Positions 1-7,741 of a DNA stretch of 37,839 nt are shown one piece after another. The notes under the pieces are model-generated. The model was not told the DNA's origin and searched no databases. It was given only the letters and a program-made list of their open reading frames with translations. The translations under genes were made by a program, and so were the position numbers. The first letter of the stretch is position 1, and each line of letters begins with the position of its first letter. Source of the DNA: Actinomycetota bacterium (lineage in GTDB: Bacteria > Actinomycetota > Actinomycetes > Nanopelagicales > Nanopelagicaceae); the NCBI GenBank assembly GCA_016870365.1, contig VGBW01000011.1, forward strand, positions 1-37,839, given 5' to 3'.

Positions 1-30
1 AGCGCGAGGGCGAGTTGTTACCCTTGCGCT
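1..30 (+). other. 10-bp hairpin at the window edge
   Basis: Bases 1-10 pair with bases 21-30 (10 pairs, one of them G-U) around a 10-nt loop. No T-tract follows, so it is not a standard intrinsic terminator. It may be the 3' end of a structured RNA or gene that begins left of the window. Confidence 0.4.
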
Positions 31-44
31 CACAGGTACTAAAT

Positions 45-126
45 GGTGGGTTGCCCGAGTGGCCAATGGGAGCGGACTGTAAATCCGCCGGCTATGCCTT
101 CAGTGGTTCAAATCCACTACCCACCA
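45..126 (+). tRNA. tRNA-Tyr (GTA)
   Basis: A complete class II tRNA fold can be drawn. The acceptor stem is 45-51 with 119-125, the anticodon stem is 72-76 with 84-88, and the T-stem is 102-106 with 114-118. The anticodon loop is 77-83 and the anticodon GTA lies at 79-81. A long variable arm (89-101) fits Tyr. The discriminator base is A at 126. CCA is not encoded (bases 127-129 are CAA), so it must be added after transcription, unlike in the two Ser tRNAs of this window. Confidence 0.95.
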
Positions 127-135
127 CAAGTGCTC

Positions 136-849
136 TTAGCTCAAAGCCCATTTCACAGTGATGGAGATAGAGACTTCTTCCTCACCAAGATCAATTACCG
201 GAGTTGAGGCATCTTCTGCCTTAGCGACTCCAAGCATTGGGAAGGAATAAGAAGGCGTAGAGTTCTCTTGCAATGAAATTACTCTGCCTAGAGAGGCTCC
301 AAGGAGTTTGGCGTAAGAAGAGGCTCTAGATTTAGCATCAGCAACAGCGGCAGCTCTTGCCTCCTGCATCGCTGCAGATCCCTTAGAAATAAATGGCACG
401 ATTCCATTTATCGTAACACTTTCATTTCCAGCGTTCACCACTGATTCAATTACTTTCCCAGCGCTCTCTGCTTTGCGAATCACTACGGTAAAAGATTGAG
501 TGGCGCGATATCCAATAATTACTGAGCCCTTATCTTGGGTGTAATTATATTCTGGATAGACAGATAGGTTTGAGCTCTTAATATCTTTGGTGGCGATTCC
601 CTCTGACTTTAGCGCAGACCTAACACCAGCTGCAGCCTTTGATGCACTCGATAGGGCGGTAGCGCTCTTATCGCTAAGCGAGGTGACGCCTAAATAAAAC
701 CGGACTGCATCAGGAACAACGCTGACTGTTCCTACTCCAGTAACTGTTACGTGGGGATCTGATTCAGCGCCTTGGGCTGGATAGACCCAGAGCGTGCTTA
801 GAGCAAATAGAGCGATAATGGCTGTGGTAATTCGATTCACTTTTCTCAT
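136..849 (-). CDS. SIMPL-domain (DUF541 / YggE-like) secreted protein
   Basis: The chosen start at 849 gives 237 residues. A reading frame open to 888 would overlap the divergent gene. A TATCTT box (856-861, minus strand) lies 6 nt before the ATG, which suggests a leaderless mRNA. The N-terminus has a basic stretch, a hydrophobic helix and a possible cleavage near PAQGA, so the protein is probably exported or membrane-anchored. The remainder begins with the VTVTGVGTVSVVPD pattern of SIMPL proteins and continues as alternating strands and helices to a VSISITV end. E. coli YggE belongs to this family and has been linked to oxidative stress, but the molecular role is unclear. The gene is convergent with tRNA-Tyr and divergent from the threonylcarbamoyl-AMP synthase gene. 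Confidence 0.85.
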   Translation of the reverse strand: MRKVNRITTAIIALFALSTLWVYPAQGAESDPHVTVTGVGTVSVVPDAVRFYLGVTSLSDKSATALSSASKAAAGVRSALKSEGIATKDIKSSNLSVYPEYNYTQDKGSVIIGYRATQSFTVVIRKAESAGKVIESVVNAGNESVTINGIVPFISKGSAAMQEARAAAVADAKSRASSYAKLLGASLGRVISLQENSTPSYSFPMLGVAKAEDASTPVIDLGEEEVSISITVKWALS

Positions 850-854
850 AAGCC

Positions 855-861
855 TAAGATA
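855..861. promoter_or_regulatory. Back-to-back -10 boxes shared by two divergent leaderless genes
   Basis: Reading right, TAAGAT (855-860) is 7 nt before the ATG at 868. Reading left, TATCTT (856-861) is 6 nt before the ATG at 849. The two boxes overlap almost completely inside an 18-bp gap. No clear -35 is seen on either side. This is inferred from spacing only. Confidence 0.5.
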
Positions 862-867
862 CCTGCT

Positions 868-1827
868 ATGGCCACGATTATTTCTCAATGCTCGCTTAGC
901 GTATTACGCCAAAGCGCTGAGAAATTAAAGGCAGGGGACCTAATAGCCTTTCCAACAGAGACGGTCTATGGCATCGGAGCAGATGCGCAAAACATGAAAG
1001 CAGTGGCCAGGATGTATGAAGTCAAGAATCGACCCGCAAATCACCCAGTAATTGTGCATATCGCAGGGCTAAACGATGTCGACTACTGGGCAAAAGATGT
1101 TCCAGAGTATGCAATAAATCTTATGAGGGATTTCTGGCCAGGCCCTATGACGCTACTTCTGAAGAGGCGAGGAGTTGCTGGTGATTACCTAACTGGAGGT
1201 CAAGAGATTGTGGGCTTAAGAATTCCCGCAAATAGCCTGGCTCTGGGGCTATTGAGTCAATTTAAAGCAATAGGTGGAAAGGGAATTGTCGCCCCAAGCG
1301 CCAATCGTTATGGCGCAGTTTCACCAACTACTGCTCAGGCCGTCGGCGAGGAGTTAAGTGACTATCTATTGCCAGGTGACCAGATTCTTGATGGGGGAAT
1401 TTGTCTAGTGGGAGTTGAATCGACAATCATTGATTGCAGTGGCGATAACCCAACAATTCTTCGCCCTGGAGCCGTTAGCTCTGAGATGATCGAGAAGAGC
1501 ACCGGAATAATCCTTGATTCGGTTGGCGAAACAAGAATTCGTGTTTCAGGTTCAGATAAGCAGCATTACGCACCAAAGGCAAAAGTGCTAATTGATGGTC
1601 AATGCCAAGAAGGTGAGGGTCTGATTGCAATGAGCGATGTGGCTACTCCGCAAGGTGCCATTCGCTTGGCAGAGCCAAATAGCATTGAAGAGTATGCCAG
1701 GGTGTTGTATGCCGCGCTCCGCAAAGCAGATAATCAGGGATTAAGAACTATAAGAGTAATTCCACCAAGTGGCTCAGGTCTTGCAGTTGCAATCCGTGAT
1801 CGTATTAGTCGTGCAGCAGCAATTTAA
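868..1827 (+). CDS. tsaC: L-threonylcarbamoyladenylate synthase (YrdC + Sua5 domains)
   Basis: The enzyme makes threonylcarbamoyl-AMP from threonine, bicarbonate and ATP, the first step of the universal t6A37 modification of ANN-decoding tRNAs, in the cytoplasm. The YrdC domain covers roughly residues 10-200, with the hallmark FPTETVYG at 28-35, a KNRP motif and APSANRYG. The last ~100 residues fit the Sua5 C-terminal domain. At 319 residues it has the length of the two-domain Sua5 type rather than the short TsaC/YrdC type. The start is supported by the -10 box 7 nt upstream and by the N-terminal position of the YrdC fold. There is no Shine-Dalgarno sequence. It converges on the GntR gene with a 23-nt gap. 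Confidence 0.93.
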   Translation: MATIISQCSLSVLRQSAEKLKAGDLIAFPTETVYGIGADAQNMKAVARMYEVKNRPANHPVIVHIAGLNDVDYWAKDVPEYAINLMRDFWPGPMTLLLKRRGVAGDYLTGGQEIVGLRIPANSLALGLLSQFKAIGGKGIVAPSANRYGAVSPTTAQAVGEELSDYLLPGDQILDGGICLVGVESTIIDCSGDNPTILRPGAVSSEMIEKSTGIILDSVGETRIRVSGSDKQHYAPKAKVLIDGQCQEGEGLIAMSDVATPQGAIRLAEPNSIEEYARVLYAALRKADNQGLRTIRVIPPSGSGLAVAIRDRISRAAAI

Positions 1828-1850
1828 TTCTTGATATAACAAAGAGAGTC

Positions 1851-2564
1851 TTAACGCCTGATGCTATATTTTAGAAATTCTTGACCGTTGGGCCTTATTG
1901 CTCTGGCTAACTCCAGGCAATCTCCTCGTTTATTAAACGCTCTCCGCTTGATTTCAATTGCTGGGGTTCCTGCCGATACAGATAACTTCCTAGAGATGTC
2001 TTCTTCAATAAGTAACGATGAAATTTCCTCATCCGCGCTCTCCACCACCTGCCCATAATTATCTGAGAGCAGTTTGTATAAAGAGCCGGAGAGCCGCTCT
2101 TTATCAAGGCCAGGAGCAAACCTTGCCTTTACGTATGAGACTTCCCAAGAGAGGGCTACTTTTTTATTCGCTCTGACTCTTTCGATGCGGTATGAGGGCT
2201 CATCAATCTTTGCCCACGATGAATCGGTTAATTCAGGATTTTCAATCAGCCTAACATCTATCACTGAGGTTTCATATTCAATTTCTCTTAAGGCGAGTTC
2301 TTCGCTAAATGATCTAAGGCGATGGTGGTGAGTATCTCGATGAGGCGCTACAAATGTCCCAGAGCCTTGTCTACGATAGACAAGACCGGCGTGCTCCAAG
2401 ATCTCTAAAGCATTTCGAATAGTTACTCGGGAAACGCCAAAGTGTTCGGCCATCTGTCTTTCAGTAGGGATGACTTCATGGATTGCAAGCTCGGATAGGT
2501 CAGCGCGAATCAACTCTGAGATACGAACAGGCTTGAGTGACTCCTCCTTGGCCAAAGCCCCCAC
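1851..2564 (-). CDS. GntR/HutC-family transcriptional regulator, DasR-like
   Basis: A GTG start gives 237 residues, with a GAAGG-rich stretch just upstream. A winged helix-turn-helix lies at about residues 33-72 ([16 protein letters not shown], then the wing QGSGTFV), followed by a UTRA ligand-binding domain to the end. This is the architecture of DasR, NagR and YvoA, which in known cases respond to GlcN-6-phosphate or GlcNAc-6-phosphate and repress amino-sugar uptake and breakdown genes. It is divergent from an amino-sugar ABC operon, and the gap between them holds a near-consensus DasR operator (2654-2665). Both points support a DasR-type role. The exact effector cannot be read from sequence. 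Confidence 0.85.
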   Translation of the reverse strand: MGALAKEESLKPVRISELIRADLSELAIHEVIPTERQMAEHFGVSRVTIRNALEILEHAGLVYRRQGSGTFVAPHRDTHHHRLRSFSEELALREIEYETSVIDVRLIENPELTDSSWAKIDEPSYRIERVRANKKVALSWEVSYVKARFAPGLDKERLSGSLYKLLSDNYGQVVESADEEISSLLIEEDISRKLSVSAGTPAIEIKRRAFNKRGDCLELARAIRPNGQEFLKYSIRR

Positions 2565-2653
2565 CCCCTTCTTCTCCCCTTCTCAACGGGGTGATACCGA
2601 TTCCATAACAATTGCCCGAAAAACCTGCCAGACACTAGCATTTTGATGAGAAT

Positions 2654-2665
2654 TGGACTAGACCA
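2654..2665. promoter_or_regulatory. DasR-type operator (dre)
   Basis: TGGACTAGACCA differs at one base from the TGGTCTAGACCA core of the DasR-responsive element. It lies 57 bp before the binding-protein start and about 90 bp from the regulator's own start, so it could control both directions. A weak TTGATG (2643-2648) to the left may be a -35 box, in which case the site sits in the promoter spacer. Confidence 0.75.
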
Positions 2666-2721
2666 GCCTACTACGACCTGTTGGAATTGCCAGCAGGTAG
2701 CACCAAACCGGGAGGTCTCTC

Positions 2722-3969
2722 ATGCGCATAACGCGCAAAAAGATTATCGCCATTATTTCTTCGATGACACTTATCAGCTCGCTCTTTCTTGGCGCGAGCA
2801 TGGCAAGTGCTTCACCGAAAGATAGCGGCACAGTTACTGTCTGGATTCAAGGAGATGCCAAATCTTGGCCAGCAGCACTTGATCGTGCAAATAAGATGTT
2901 TAATTCAAAGTATCCAAATGTCAAGGTTGACATTCAATATCAGACTTGGGGAGATTCTCTAAAGAAACTCGATGCAGCCCTAGTTGCCGGGAATACACCA
3001 GACGTATTTGAGTTTGGTAATACCCAGGTTCTGAAATACTCAGCAGCCGGTGCCCTTAAGGATCTAAGTAGCTCAAAGAGTCAATTTGCCTACAGCACTA
3101 ACTGGCTCAAAGGCCTAGAGGAGGCTGGAAGCTATAACGGCAAGCTCTTTGCAGTTCCTTACTATGCTGGGTCGCGAGCAGTCATGTATCGCACTGATTT
3201 ATTTACTTCACTAAAGATCAAGGTTCCAAGAACTTATGAGCAATTTACAGCAGCCGCAGATAAGTTAATGGCGGCAAATTCTTCCAACTCAAAGTTCTCT
3301 GCTGTTTATATGCCAGGTAAGTATTGGTATGCAGCAATTGGCTTTGTTTATGACTCCAAGGGGGCAATTGCAGTTGAGGAAGCTGGAAAGTGGAAAGGTT
3401 CACTGGATTCAGCAGCCTCTGTTGAAGGGCTAACTCGCTGGAAAAACATTGTTGATAAATACTCTAAAGCCGATAAGTCTGGCGATGAGGGTGGTCAATG
3501 GGAGGTCTTCGCAGGTGGAAACGTTGCGATGAGCTACTCAAATGGCTGGGAAACATGCTGCATTGCTCCTCAAAAGGGCGCCTTCTTCCCGATGCCTTCA
3601 ATTCGCGCTGGTGAATACATGCCAGCATTCCTCGGTGGATCTAATCTTGGAGTTCCTGCTAAGGCAAAGAATCCAGAGTGGGGTATTTACTGGATTAAGT
3701 CATTCACCTCTGGCCAAGCAATGCGTGAAATCGTCAAGGTGGGCAATCTTCCCAACAACACCAGCATGTTGACCCTAGTTAAGGGAGGCAATGCTCAAGT
3801 TGCAAAAGGTGCTACCTCGACATGGTTCGTTCCTGCAGCACAGAAGTGGGTAAATGTGGAGAACGCAAACGTTCTTCAAACCATGCTCTCTGATATCGCA
3901 ACAGGAAAGAAGACAGTTGCGCAAGCAGCCAAAGATGCATCTGCGGAGATCACAAAACTGCTGAACTAG
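2722..3969 (+). CDS. Sugar ABC transporter substrate-binding protein (family 1, DasA/NgcE-like)
   Basis: This 415-residue exported binding protein should deliver an oligosaccharide to the permease pair encoded just downstream. The N-terminus has a basic start (MRITRKK), a hydrophobic core and a likely cleavage after ASA near residue 30. No lipobox cysteine is visible, so it may be anchored differently or released. The mature part has typical family 1 features: VTVWIQGD, NTPDVFEFGNTQ, and a GGSNLGV segment with later tryptophans that often stack on sugars. A strong GGGAGG lies 6 nt before the ATG. The DasR operator and downstream nagZ suggest an N-acetylglucosamine-containing ligand such as chitobiose or a muropeptide disaccharide. 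This substrate is inferred. Confidence 0.85.
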   Translation: MRITRKKIIAIISSMTLISSLFLGASMASASPKDSGTVTVWIQGDAKSWPAALDRANKMFNSKYPNVKVDIQYQTWGDSLKKLDAALVAGNTPDVFEFGNTQVLKYSAAGALKDLSSSKSQFAYSTNWLKGLEEAGSYNGKLFAVPYYAGSRAVMYRTDLFTSLKIKVPRTYEQFTAAADKLMAANSSNSKFSAVYMPGKYWYAAIGFVYDSKGAIAVEEAGKWKGSLDSAASVEGLTRWKNIVDKYSKADKSGDEGGQWEVFAGGNVAMSYSNGWETCCIAPQKGAFFPMPSIRAGEYMPAFLGGSNLGVPAKAKNPEWGIYWIKSFTSGQAMREIVKVGNLPNNTSMLTLVKGGNAQVAKGATSTWFVPAAQKWVNVENANVLQTMLSDIATGKKTVAQAAKDASAEITKLLN

Positions 3970-3996
3970 AAGCAAGAAAACTCCTAACGAGGTAAA

Positions 3997-4030
3997 GGAG
4001 AGTGGTAGCGTCGAGGGCGCACCACTCTCC
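3997..4030 (+). other. Perfect 10-bp hairpin between binding-protein and permease genes
   Basis: Bases 3997-4006 (GGAGAGTGGT) are the exact reverse complement of 4021-4030, with a 14-nt loop. The following ACTCGTTTATT has too few T residues for a strong terminator. It probably causes partial termination or protects the upstream mRNA, raising the binding-protein to permease ratio. Confidence 0.65.
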
Positions 4031-4062
4031 ACTCGTTTATTGGGAAGCAGGTTTGAGATCTG

Positions 4063-4980
4063 ATGACTAGCGCAACAAAATTAAGGATAGAGCCAAAGAG
4101 TAATTTCTGGCCCTATCTCTTAATTGCTCCTGCGTTAACCGTAATTCTACTGATCTTAGGCTTTCCCGTATTTCGACTGATAACGCTAAGTTTTCAGCAA
4201 TTTGGCTTGGCAGAGATTGTCTCGGGCATCCCGACTTGGATTGGCTTTGAAAACTACCTAGCGCTACTCAAAGATCCGGAATTCTGGATAGTTCTACGTA
4301 GAACATTCATCTTTACATTTGCTATGGTGGCAGCTTCGATAGTGATTGGTGCTTGGCTAGCACACTTAATGGCGAGGATGAATTCCATACTTCGATGGCT
4401 GTTGAACACCACCTTGATTCTCGTTTGGGCGATTCCTGCACTGGTTGGTATCTCAATTTGGAAGTGGATGTTCTCCTTTGAATTTAGCATTATCACCTCA
4501 ACCATCAATCGCCTAGGTTTTGACTTTGCTCAACGCAATTGGTTTACCAATACTTTTTCAGGCTTTTCCATCATCGGCGGAGTTGTGGTCTGGGGCGCAG
4601 TCCCATTCATAACAATCAGCATCTATGCTGCATTAACTCAAGTTCCTAAGGAGCTATTGGAAGCAGCTGCCATTGACGGCGCTAACTCCAGACAGATATT
4701 TAGGTCTGTAATCCTTCCAATACTGCTTCCTATTTATGTGATTTTGATTAGCCTTTCAATCATCTGGGACTTCCAAGTCTTTACCCAAATCTGGGTACTA
4801 CTTGATAATCGACCAGCTTCTGAGTATTACACAATGGCGATCTATGCCTTTGAAAAGTCTTTCGGTTTAAGTGAGTATGGAATGGGGGCAGCCATTGCTC
4901 TCTTAATGATTATCTCGTTATTGGGTGTTACTTGGTTCTACATAAAGAAGATGGTCCAAATTGGAGATAGTAATGCATAA
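4063..4980 (+). CDS. Sugar ABC transporter permease (MalF-type)
   Basis: This 305-residue inner-membrane subunit has about six transmembrane helices, starting with FWPYLLIAPALTVILLILGF. The EAA loop that docks the ATPase is visible (LEAAAIDGANSRQIF followed by ILPILLP), at about residues 200-225. Together with the next gene it should form the channel for the sugar bound by the 2722-3969 product. No ATP-binding subunit gene is in the operon, so a shared MsiK-type ATPase encoded elsewhere is likely, as in many actinobacterial sugar importers. It overlaps the next gene by 8 nt. Confidence 0.92.
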   Translation: MTSATKLRIEPKSNFWPYLLIAPALTVILLILGFPVFRLITLSFQQFGLAEIVSGIPTWIGFENYLALLKDPEFWIVLRRTFIFTFAMVAASIVIGAWLAHLMARMNSILRWLLNTTLILVWAIPALVGISIWKWMFSFEFSIITSTINRLGFDFAQRNWFTNTFSGFSIIGGVVVWGAVPFITISIYAALTQVPKELLEAAAIDGANSRQIFRSVILPILLPIYVILISLSIIWDFQVFTQIWVLLDNRPASEYYTMAIYAFEKSFGLSEYGMGAAIALLMIISLLGVTWFYIKKMVQIGDSNA

Positions 4981-5797
4981 GAAGAGTTCGATCTATGCAA
5001 ATATCTCTGGAGTATTCGCCATTGTCTTTATGGGCTTTCCAGTTTACTGGATGGTCACTACCTCTTTTAAGAACCGCCAGGATGTCCTCTCAACCGAGCC
5101 GACGATTCTGCCCAGATCTTTTACCATTGAAAATTATCAGAACGCTTTCTCAAGAGAGGGTTTTTATGCCAGTCTTCGCAATAGTTTGATTGTGGTCCTA
5201 ATAACCGTTGCTATTTCACTATTTATAGCAACGTTTGCAAGCGTGGCCATAGCTAGAACTAAATTTACCGGTAAGCGAAGCTTTATCTCATCTCTTCTTA
5301 TCGTGCAGATGCTCCCACTTTCTGCGCTGATAATTCCCCTATTCCTCTTGTTAACGCGCCTTCAATTGACAAATACCATAGGAGGTCTAGCGCTTACCTA
5401 TGTGGCATTTATCTTGCCTTTCACTATTTGGACTCTAAGAGGTTTCCTAGCCAACATCCCCATAGATATTGAGGAAGCTGCCCTAGTCGATGGTTGCACA
5501 AGAGTTCAGGCATACCGTCATGTTCTCTTGCCATTAATGGCTCCAGGATTAGTTGCCACTGCAATATTTGCATTCATTCAAGCCTGGAATGAATTCTTGC
5601 TGGCCTACATCATTATGCAAAGCCAAGAGAATTTAACGCTACCAGTTTGGCTTGCTGGTTTTACCACTAGAACTGGAACCGATTGGGGCCCTCTAATGGC
5701 GGCATCTACAGTGACGGCTATCCCAGTTGTAATATTCTTCTCCCTGATTCAGAAACGAATAGCCACAGGCGTGACAGCAGGAGCTGTTAAGGGATGA
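4973..5797 (+). CDS. Sugar ABC transporter permease (MalG-type)
   Basis: This 274-residue partner permease has about six transmembrane helices and an EAA loop (IEEAALVDGCTRVQAY, then VLLPLMAPG). The ATG at 4973 was chosen because GGAG lies 7 nt upstream and the start overlaps the previous gene by 8 nt. A TTG at 4961 in the same frame has no such support. The C-terminal RIATGVTAGAVKG is typical of MalG-type subunits. The ATGA overlap with the downstream nagZ-like gene shows tight operon coupling and suggests that the imported sugar is NagZ's substrate. Confidence 0.92.
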   Translation: MHKKSSIYANISGVFAIVFMGFPVYWMVTTSFKNRQDVLSTEPTILPRSFTIENYQNAFSREGFYASLRNSLIVVLITVAISLFIATFASVAIARTKFTGKRSFISSLLIVQMLPLSALIIPLFLLLTRLQLTNTIGGLALTYVAFILPFTIWTLRGFLANIPIDIEEAALVDGCTRVQAYRHVLLPLMAPGLVATAIFAFIQAWNEFLLAYIIMQSQENLTLPVWLAGFTTRTGTDWGPLMAASTVTAIPVVIFFSLIQKRIATGVTAGAVKG

Positions 5798-7239
5798 AGT
5801 TCAGTGATACTGAAAAGGCAATATTGGCCCATTTCTCTCCTGGGTTTGGCGGTACCGAGATACCTGAATGGATATATAAGTATCTAGAAAATGGGTTAGG
5901 GGGAATTACCCTCTTTAGCTCTAACTGCCCATCCCTGGATGTAGCACGTGAGCTAATTCTTAAGATCAGAGCCATCTCCCCAAGAATTATTATTTCCCTA
6001 GACGAGGAAGGTGGCGATGTAACTCGCCTCTTTGTTCCTGAAGGAAGCCCCTTCCCAACTCCTGCACTTTTGGGACGTTGCAATGATTTGGGATTAACGG
6101 AGAATTCTTTTAGGGAATTAGGAAAAGTGCTGAATTCTATTGGAGTCAACTTGAACTTAGCCCCTGTTGCTGACGTTTCAACTCATAGTGATAGCCCAAT
6201 AGTGGGGGTAAGGTCTTTTGGTGGCGATGCAGATTTGGTAGCCGTCCACGTAGCAAGTGCAATAAAGGGATTGCGTGGCGCAGGAATTGCTTCATGCATC
6301 AAGCATTTTCCCGGGCACGGTGGGGTATTAGAAGATAGCCATAATGACTTAGCGCAACTCAATGGAGATATTAGTGAACTAACCGAGACCCACCTCAAGC
6401 CATTTATTTCAGCAATAGGCGATGATGTAGAGGCGATAATGATGGGACACATATTGCTTTCATCCCTTGACCCCGCCTCTCCCGCTTCTTGCTCTAATGT
6501 GATTACTAGGGATTTATTACGTAGAAAACTGGGTTTTACTGGGCTAGTTGTGACAGATGCTCTAGATATGGGAGCACTCGGTGGTCCAAAGAGAATTAGC
6601 ACCTCAGCCCTTCGAGCAATTTCTGCTGGCGCAGATTTGCTCTGTTTCTCTGGGCTCTATGATCAATCTAGCTTTGTGGAAGATAGTTTGATGACAATAA
6701 GCGAGGCAGTGGACGCACAAGAGATTAGTCGTCAGTCAATAGAGGAGAACGCGAAGAGAATTTGGAGTTGGAGCCCGCCAAAAGCCAAAGATTTGTCTCC
6801 CGTGTTTCTGCCAGAGGCTTCAAGATTTCGATCTGGAGTTCATTGCCAAGGTGAACTCTTTATCTCAACTGATCGGGTGTTTCTAATTGAGTTATCTGCA
6901 GACCCAACTATTGCTGCCGGATTTGTCGGTTGGGGATTGCGAAGACCTCTTGTTAGAGCAGGCAAGAAAGTGAAACTAGAGTCAAGCGATATCGATCTAT
7001 CAATACTCACTCAAGGTTCTCTGGTGGTGGCCTTCAGGGATGCATTTAGAGATAACAAGATACTTGGTGCGCTAGATAGAATCAATCGCGGTAGGCCAGA
7101 TGCAATATTTGTTGACATGGGTTGGCCAACCTGGGATTTCAATCCTAAAAATATTATTCGAACATTTGGCTCAAGTGCCCTGGCCTCCGAGATAGCGATA
7201 GCTTGTATGACCGAAAGCCCTATCGGCTCAAAGAGATAA
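5794..7239 (+). CDS. nagZ: Glycoside hydrolase family 3 beta-N-acetylhexosaminidase (NagZ-like)
   Basis: The 481-residue enzyme should release terminal beta-linked GlcNAc from chito-oligosaccharides or GlcNAc-MurNAc fragments. The family signature KHFPGHG is at residues 170-176, followed by DSH at 181-183. In NagZ enzymes that Asp-His pair acts as the acid/base, and both residues are present. The likely nucleophile is Asp255 in VVTDALDMG. A second alpha/beta domain follows from about residue 350, as in the longer Gram-positive NagZ (B. subtilis type). There is no signal peptide, so it acts in the cytoplasm on imported disaccharides. The ATG overlaps the permease stop codon by 4 nt. Confidence 0.9.
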   Translation: MKFSDTEKAILAHFSPGFGGTEIPEWIYKYLENGLGGITLFSSNCPSLDVARELILKIRAISPRIIISLDEEGGDVTRLFVPEGSPFPTPALLGRCNDLGLTENSFRELGKVLNSIGVNLNLAPVADVSTHSDSPIVGVRSFGGDADLVAVHVASAIKGLRGAGIASCIKHFPGHGGVLEDSHNDLAQLNGDISELTETHLKPFISAIGDDVEAIMMGHILLSSLDPASPASCSNVITRDLLRRKLGFTGLVVTDALDMGALGGPKRISTSALRAISAGADLLCFSGLYDQSSFVEDSLMTISEAVDAQEISRQSIEENAKRIWSWSPPKAKDLSPVFLPEASRFRSGVHCQGELFISTDRVFLIELSADPTIAAGFVGWGLRRPLVRAGKKVKLESSDIDLSILTQGSLVVAFRDAFRDNKILGALDRINRGRPDAIFVDMGWPTWDFNPKNIIRTFGSSALASEIAIACMTESPIGSKR

Positions 7240-7386
7240 GTTCAGAATAGCTCTCTATAGCACCATCAATTATCGCTTTAGGAGTAACTTCTTTGGTTTC
7301 ACCAAGAGACCAATCTGGTGGATTTTCCTTTCCGCCTAGCGTCCAGGCTAGGGCGAACCTACCGATTTTGCCCAACCTATTAGAAT

Positions 7387-7734
7387 ATGAATGTGCTAGA
7401 AAAATCGGATCGCCCTTGGGGCCGCTATGAGGTCTTGCAAGAGAGCCCATCTCATAAAGTTAAGTGCATCTGGGTTAAGCCTGGAAAGAGGCTTTCATAC
7501 CAGCGCCATCAGAAGCGTTCTGAGCATTGGTTTATTGTTTCAGGACAGGCGCAGGTGACCATTAACGGTGTAGTTTCATCACTTGAAGTGGGCGATAGTC
7601 TCGATATTCCCGCAGGAAGCTTGCATCGCATTGCAAGTATTGGAAATAGCGATGTGATCTTCATTGAGGTTCAAGCCGGCACCTATTTTGGAGAAGATGA
7701 CATCGAACGTGTTGAAGATGACTTTGGACGTTGA
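7387..7734 (+). CDS. Small cupin, phosphomannose-isomerase type II family
   Basis: This 115-residue single cupin begins with the ManC/PMI-II pattern DRPWGRYEVL, followed by VKPGKRLSYQRHQKRSEHWF and PAGSLHRI. The His and Glu residues expected to bind metal are present. It corresponds to the C-terminal isomerase half of mannose-1-phosphate guanylyltransferase/isomerase proteins, without the nucleotidyltransferase half. A TAGAAT box lies directly before the ATG at 7387 and 6 nt before a GTG at 7393, so a leaderless start at 7393 is also possible. The gene sits 7 nt before a sugar-phosphate isomerase/deaminase gene. It may interconvert sugar phosphates, or it may be a regulatory cupin. The substrate is unknown. 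Confidence 0.8.
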   Translation: MNVLEKSDRPWGRYEVLQESPSHKVKCIWVKPGKRLSYQRHQKRSEHWFIVSGQAQVTINGVVSSLEVGDSLDIPAGSLHRIASIGNSDVIFIEVQAGTYFGEDDIERVEDDFGR

Positions 7735-7741
7735 GAACTAA

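Noticed and set aside
14-42. TTGTTA-N17-TACTAA as a promoter for tRNA-Tyr
   Set aside because: The implied transcription start would fall inside the mature tRNA (about position 49), so it cannot make that tRNA.
7220-7450. A 76-codon open frame on the minus strand between nagZ and the cupin gene
   Set aside because: It overlaps the 3' end of nagZ and the 5' end of the cupin gene, shows no recognisable family, has no ribosome-binding site at its start, and covers a gap with promoter-like elements.
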